A stretch of 5,872 nucleotides of DNA from an uncultured Clostridia bacterium. GTDB taxonomy: Bacteria; Bacillota; Clostridia; Christensenellales; Borkfalkiaceae. The translations under genes were made by a program, and so were the position numbers. Within the stretch, counting starts at the first letter, position 1; each line of letters opens with the position of its first letter. The stretch is from the NCBI GenBank assembly GCA_945834965.1, contig CAMAHZ010000085.1, forward strand, positions 1-5,872, read 5' to 3'. This document shows positions 4,599-5,872 of the stretch, piece after piece. Below the pieces are notes generated by a model. The model did not search any database. It worked only from the letters and a program-made list of their open reading frames with translations, and was not told the origin of the DNA.

Positions 4599-5872
4599 AT
4601 GAACAACGATACGATAGCCGCGATTGCCACCCCTGCAGGTACGGGGGGAGTTGCAATAATAAGGGTTAGCGGTCCTTCGGCAATATCCGTTGCGGAAAAG
4701 GTGTTTATACCCACCGCAAAAATTGCCGTCAAAAACTTTACGCCGGCAATGATGTACACGGGCAAAATAAAGTGCGAAGGCTTTTTTGACTTCGGTATGT
4801 GCGTATATTTCAAAGCGCCAAAATCGTTCACGGGCGAAGACGTTATAGAGCTTCATTGCCACGGCGGCGAGCAAATTTCACACGGGGTGCTTTCAGCCGT
4901 TTTAAATGCAGGCGCAGTTTTAGCAGGAAGGGGCGAATTCACCAAGCGTGCATTCGTAAACGGCAAGCTGTCGCTCTCTTCTGCGGAAGGTATGATAGAT
5001 ATGATTAACGCCGAAAGCCTTGCCCAGATTCGCGCCGGCAGTATGATGTACACCGAAAAGCTCACTTTAAACGTTGAACAATTGCAGTCCGTCTTGACCG
5101 ATATTTTGGCTCAGATTGCAGCCGACACAGATTATCCCGAAGAAGGCATAGAAGAAACCGAGCTCTCCACCCTAAAGGAAGATTTAACTGAAATTTTGGC
5201 TCAAATCAAGGCTATGGCAGGCACTTATACGGCAGGAAAGCTAATAAAAAACGGCGTTCTGGTCACCATATGCGGCTCGCCAAACGTCGGCAAATCTTCG
5301 CTTTTAAACGCGCTTTTGGGCTACGATAAGGCAATAGTCTCTTCAATTCCTGGCACTACGAGAGACGTGGTCGAAGGAACGATAATAATCGACGGCGTCA
5401 AGTTCAATCTCACCGATACGGCAGGTATAAGGCAAGGGGCGGATATGCTCGAAGATATGGGTATCGACAGGGCAAAACGCTCTTTAAAGACGGCGGATTT
5501 GGTTATATGCGTATCCGAAGTCGGCGACTTTACCGCCGCAGACGGAGTGGAAGAAGAAAGGCTTATCAAGGTCTTTTCCAAAAAGGATTTGGTTGCGCCC
5601 GCAGGCGACTTCGACGTGGCAATTTCTTCTCTTTCGGGCGAAGGGTTAGACGAGCTTAGAGAGATTATGGCTAAAAAGGCGAGCGGCGGTCAAACGCTTG
5701 AAGGCGCATATTTAATCGAAGAAAGGCACTTTAACGCATTCAAACGCGCAGGCGAAAGGCTGGAGATGGCAATAGCCGCAATCGGCAACTTCCCGTTAGA
5801 TTTAATCGCAATGGATATCCGTTCCGCTTGGCAAATTCTCGGCGAAGTTACGGGCAAGACGGCAGACGAAGA
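4599..5872 (+). CDS. mnmE: tRNA uridine-5-carboxymethylaminomethyl(34) synthesis GTPase MnmE, 3' end cut by window
   Basis: The window holds 424 codons of MnmE, which with MnmG adds the carboxymethylaminomethyl group to U34 of tRNAs. The N-terminal folate-binding domain starts with the family pattern NDTIAAIATPAGTGGVAIIR (3-22) and includes ELHCHGG (84-90). The helical domain carries GEFTKRAFVNGKL (112-124) and DYPEEG (178-183). The inserted G domain shows G1 GSPNVGKS (226-233), with the asparagine of the potassium-binding site kept. It also shows G2 TTRD (253-256), G3 DTAG (273-276), a G4 reading SKKD (327-330) where NKxD is expected, and G5 SSLSG (343-347). The stretch from the end of switch II to G4 is about 11 residues shorter than in E. 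coli MnmE as I recall it. The end (LIAMDIRSAWQILGEVTGK, 402-420) is typical. The C-terminal C-x-G-K motif would fall just past the window, so completeness cannot be judged. The start follows a strong promoter but only a weak CGAG ribosome site (4586-4589); it is chosen because it fits the family N-terminus. Confidence 0.95.
   Translation, partial: MNNDTIAAIATPAGTGGVAIIRVSGPSAISVAEKVFIPTAKIAVKNFTPAMMYTGKIKCEGFFDFGMCVYFKAPKSFTGEDVIELHCHGGEQISHGVLSAVLNAGAVLAGRGEFTKRAFVNGKLSLSSAEGMIDMINAESLAQIRAGSMMYTEKLTLNVEQLQSVLTDILAQIAADTDYPEEGIEETELSTLKEDLTEILAQIKAMAGTYTAGKLIKNGVLVTICGSPNVGKSSLLNALLGYDKAIVSSIPGTTRDVVEGTIIIDGVKFNLTDTAGIRQGADMLEDMGIDRAKRSLKTADLVICVSEVGDFTAADGVEEERLIKVFSKKDLVAPAGDFDVAISSLSGEGLDELREIMAKKASGGQTLEGAYLIEERHFNAFKRAGERLEMAIAAIGNFPLDLIAMDIRSAWQILGEVTGKTADE

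Noticed and set aside
4568..4874. Overlapping minus-strand open frames opposite the start of mnmE
   Set aside because: The plus strand carries unmistakable MnmE sequence in this interval; the antisense frames show no domain and are explained as shadows.

Overview
The window looks like chromosomal core DNA from a Firmicutes (Bacillota) bacterium of the clostridial type, of moderate GC. The evidence is the ECF-transporter energizing module followed directly by truA, a Firmicutes-typical gene order, together with Shine-Dalgarno-led, tightly packed genes and sigma-A-like promoters. All genes are on the + strand. I see no transposase, phage gene, CRISPR array, tRNA or rRNA. The exact lineage is inferred and uncertain.

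Region 1 (8-3472) is a three-gene operon with overlapping ends. It encodes a single-chain fusion of the two ECF ATPases EcfA1 and EcfA2, the transmembrane coupling protein EcfT, and the tRNA pseudouridine synthase TruA. EcfA1-EcfA2-EcfT form the shared motor for vitamin- and metal-uptake ECF transporters. No substrate-binding S component is in the window, which fits a group II system whose S components are encoded elsewhere. TruA is a tRNA modifier carried along by conserved gene order and translational coupling.

Region 2 (3473-4536) is a probable single-gene unit. A short AT-rich spacer with a perfect TATAAT precedes a multi-pass membrane protein of unknown function. Its C-terminal tail has an Asn-Gly-Tyr repeat and two DPFG motifs. 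The unit ends in a clear intrinsic terminator.

Region 3 (4538-5872) starts one base after the terminator's T-run with a near-consensus promoter (TTGCCA, 17 bp, TATAAT). A perfect 17-bp interrupted palindrome covers the expected transcription start. Then comes mnmE, the tRNA-modifying GTPase, cut off by the window end shortly before its C-terminal motif. Its G4 motif reads SKKD instead of NKxD, and its G domain looks compact.

Nothing here is clearly a new system. The best second looks are the EcfA fusion with its lysine-rich insertion, the tailed membrane protein, the altered MnmE G4 motif, and the palindrome at the mnmE start site.
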